Shown piece by piece: positions 62,463 to 64,000 of a DNA stretch of 64,000 bases. Source of the stretch: Flavobacterium piscis (lineage in GTDB: Bacteria > Bacteroidota > Bacteroidia > Flavobacteriales > Flavobacteriaceae); assembly GCF_001686925.1 (NCBI RefSeq), contig NZ_LVEN01000010.1, positions 1 to 64,000 on the forward strand, read 5' to 3'. The notes below the pieces were generated by a model. That model made no database searches. It had not been told where the DNA came from and saw only the letters and a program-made list of their open reading frames with translations. The translations under genes and the position numbers were made by a program. The stretch's first letter is position 1. Each line of letters starts with the position of its first letter.

Positions 62463-63056
62463 TTATCTGTTCCAAATTGGGCTTTCGATAATCATCGGAA
62501 CTACAACTCCGATAATAAAAGCCGACATTACAAGCGCCCAATCGCGTTTTGAAAAGCGAAATACGGTTTGTACAATATATGATATAATGAGCACAACAAA
62601 CACCACAACTAACTGAGCTGCTTCGATCCCTAACGCAAACTCGCCTAAAGGTAGTAATTTTGAACTAGGTGATCCTCCTAAAATGGTCTTGAAATAATTA
62701 GAAAATCCAAGTCCGTGTATAATCCCAAAAAACAGGGTTACAAAAAACACTAAATTCAATCCATCGCTCTTTGACGTTTTTCCTGCTGTAAAAAGATTAA
62801 AAACCGCCGTTATTAAAATTGTAATCGGAATTAAAAATTCGACCGTATTGACTTTTATGGCAATGATTCCGTATACAGAAAGCAATAATGCCAGTGTATG
62901 ACCAATTGTAAATACTGAAACTAAAAGCAAAATGCGTTTCCAGTCTTTAAACAAATAAGGCGTTGTTAATGCGATTAAAAAAAGAACATGATCGTAAGCA
63001 TGAATATCTAATACGTGCTTTAATCCTATTTGAAAATAAATCCAAAACTCTGACAT
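62463..63056 (-). CDS. HupE/UreJ-family membrane protein
   Basis: This 197-aa protein has six hydrophobic segments and HupE/UreJ motifs HAYDHVLFLIALTTPY (18-33), FTIGHTLALLLSVYG and FFGIIHGLGFSNYF. Family members are proposed metal (nickel/cobalt) permeases or accessory proteins, but no hydrogenase or urease genes are seen here. It is the first gene of the operon with dCMP deaminase and the S41 peptidase. Confidence 0.82.
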   Translation of the reverse strand: MSEFWIYFQIGLKHVLDIHAYDHVLFLIALTTPYLFKDWKRILLLVSVFTIGHTLALLLSVYGIIAIKVNTVEFLIPITILITAVFNLFTAGKTSKSDGLNLVFFVTLFFGIIHGLGFSNYFKTILGGSPSSKLLPLGEFALGIEAAQLVVVFVVLIISYIVQTVFRFSKRDWALVMSAFIIGVVVPMIIESPIWNR

Positions 63057-63196
63057 ACGGGTACTACTATTAAATGATTAGGGGCTGTAAACTTACGATT
63101 TATTTTGAAAAAGTAAAGTTGTCTGATCGTAAATCAATGAATATTGATACGTTAAAATTTATGAGAAAATTAAAATTAATAGTTTAAAATAAAATT

Positions 63197-63204
63197 TATC
63201 TTTG
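63197..63204 (+). promoter_or_regulatory. -7 element of the TerB-like gene
   Basis: TATCTTTG is an exact TAnnTTTG match. It contains the TTG that would be a longer start for the next gene, so it shows that the real start is the ATG at 63226. Confidence 0.6.
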
Positions 63205-63225
63205 CGATATATAAATCAACAAATT

Positions 63226-63657
63226 ATGCCATTTTCAGAATTATTTGATAACGAATTTAAAGAAAGAAACAGAGGCCATTTCTCTGCAATTGTTCGTGTA
63301 GCTTTCGCTGACGGAAAAATTAATGACGAAGAACAAACTTTTTTAGATAAAATAGCTTCGACATTACAAATTTCAGAAGAAGAATATAAAGAAATCCTAA
63401 AAGATCCGTGGAAACATCCAATAAACCCACCTTACTTATACACACAACGTTTAGAGCGTTTGTATGATTTGGCAAGAATGGTTCATGTAGACCACCATTT
63501 AGGAGATCAGCAGGAAGTGATGTTAACCCGTATGGGATTAGCTTTAGGATTTACACCAGGAAACGTAAATTATATTGTTAGGAAAGCTTTGTCTTTAGTA
63601 GATAAAAAAGTAGATCTTGATACTTTCCTTTTCGAAATGGAAAATATGAACAAGTAA
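63226..63657 (+). CDS. TerB-like (tellurite-resistance/DnaJ N-terminal type) protein
   Basis: This 143-aa all-helical cytoplasmic protein resembles the TerB domain: ARVAFADGKINDEEQTFLDK-like block (SAIVRVAFADGKINDEEQTF at about 20-39) and a second helical half (LYDLARMVHVDHHLGDQQEV). Acidic residues in the two repeats may bind metal. The ATG at 63226 is preferred over TTG at 63202, which lies in the -7 element. No other ter genes are present, so a tellurite role is unlikely. Confidence 0.82.
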   Translation: MPFSELFDNEFKERNRGHFSAIVRVAFADGKINDEEQTFLDKIASTLQISEEEYKEILKDPWKHPINPPYLYTQRLERLYDLARMVHVDHHLGDQQEVMLTRMGLALGFTPGNVNYIVRKALSLVDKKVDLDTFLFEMENMNK

Positions 63658-63717
63658 GAAAGTATTCAGTTTTCAGTGGCAGTTTTCAGCCACAGTCACA
63701 GTTTAGCTAAAATAAAT

Positions 63718-63750
63718 AAACCCGACCGTTTTTATAAACGTGTCGGGTTT
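63718..63750. terminator. Bidirectional terminator between the TerB-like gene and fbp
   Basis: AAACCCGAC and GTCGGGTTT form the stem around GTTTTTATAAACG. It is flanked by inverted GTATTCAGTTTTCAG / CTGAAAACTGAG repeats (63662-63702 and 63760-63800), so the whole spacer can fold back. Confidence 0.8.
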
Positions 63751-63799
63751 GCTATTTATAACTCAGTCTGAGACTGAAAACTGAGACTGAGACTGAATA

Positions 63800-64000
63800 C
63801 TATAAAGCTTCTGCCATAAATTGCTCTGCTTTTTCGACCATATTATAACTTCCGCAGAAAAAAGGAACTCTTTCATGCAATTCTGTTGGCTGGATTTCCA
63901 TAATTCTTCCAAAACCATCAGTTGCCTTTCCTCCTGCCTGTTCAGCGATAAATGCCATTGGATTACATTCATATAATAAACGTAATTTCCCTTTTGGTGC
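63800..64000 (-). CDS. fbp: Class 1 fructose-1,6-bisphosphatase, C-terminal part (5' end outside the window)
   Basis: The minus strand from 64000 to the TAG at 63800-63802 encodes 66 residues in one open frame: [29 protein letters not shown], then [15 protein letters not shown]. This is the conserved end of class 1 FBPase, which hydrolyses fructose 1,6-bisphosphate to fructose 6-phosphate in gluconeogenesis. A longer ORF in another frame of the same strand (63763-63972) is not the gene. The partial state is due only to the window edge. Confidence 0.93.
   Translation of the reverse strand, partial: APKGKLRLLYECNPMAFIAEQAGGKATDGFGRIMEIQPTELHERVPFFCGSYNMVEKAEQFMAEAL

Noticed and set aside
63202..63225. 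TTG start giving an 8-residue longer TerB-like protein
   Set aside because: The TTG is part of the -7 promoter element TATCTTTG at 63197-63204, so it would lie upstream of the transcription start.
63763..63972. Minus-strand ORF of 69 codons at the right edge
   Set aside because: It is out of frame with the real gene. The frame ending at 63800 encodes the conserved fructose-1,6-bisphosphatase C-terminus.

Overview
The window looks like core chromosome of a Flavobacterium-type member of the Bacteroidota. The DNA is AT-rich. Spacers carry Bacteroidota-type promoters (TTG, 19-21 nt, TAnnTTTG) and no clear Shine-Dalgarno sites. The content is typical of the group: an ExbB/ExbD/ExbD/TonB cluster, DUF3857 proteins, DUF1501/DUF1800, a kynurenine route to NAD, a eukaryote-like class I ribonucleotide reductase and a DAHP synthase fused to chorismate mutase. 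I saw no tRNA, complete rRNA, CRISPR array, transposase or prophage.

Layout. 1-180: two tandem minus-strand promoters with boxA-like leaders, probably those of an rRNA operon lying just left of the window. 500-600: a structured repeat resembling Flavo-1 RNA. 0.7-4.6 kb: FtsX-like permease, YkgJ-type protein, methyltransferase, YfiT/BstA-like protein, QueE. 4.7-10.5 kb: energy-transduction operon exbB-exbD-exbD-tonB-small membrane protein-PstS-like lipoprotein-TPR protein. 10.9-13.9 kb: HerA-like ATPase and kynurenine 3-monooxygenase, converging on a repeat hairpin. 14.3-21 kb: accessory block with GNAT, AraC regulator, two serine beta-lactamase-like hydrolases, an NTF2-like paralogue and small exported proteins. 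21.3-27.9 kb: penicillin acylase, AsmA-like protein, a 603-aa nitronate-monooxygenase-like protein, glycine-zipper lipoprotein. 28.3-33 kb: KynU, QueA, AroA, MazG-like. 33-39 kb: three DUF3857 proteins head to tail. 39-44.2 kb: Dtd, RsgA and a large VIT/vWA/SusC-plug/TPR chimera. 44.6-48.9 kb: aromatic amino-acid operon. 49.2-52.7 kb: DUF1501, DUF1800, NYN nuclease-like protein. 52.9-56.5 kb: nrdB-nrdA. 56.9-64 kb: DUF3109, MarC, FAD protein, HupE-dCMP deaminase-CtpA operon, TerB-like protein and the 3' end of fbp.

The strongest new observation is ahead of the Phe/Tyr operon (pheA, aminotransferase, tyrA, DAHP synthase-chorismate mutase). A consensus promoter is followed by a 26-codon leader ORF with eight aromatic codons (six Phe, two Tyr). 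A perfect 9-bp terminator hairpin with a T run lies 6 nt before the pheA start. An 8-nt segment late in the leader ORF is exactly complementary to the terminator's 5' side and could form an antiterminator. This is the full layout of ribosome-mediated transcription attenuation.

Other points of interest are a plus-strand promoter followed by two tandem perfect hairpins divergent from the NYN gene, three TTTTGA-G-TCAAAA-like sites upstream of nrdB, loss of the catalytic cysteine in two of three DUF3857/transglutaminase paralogues, and several families of intergenic inverted repeats.
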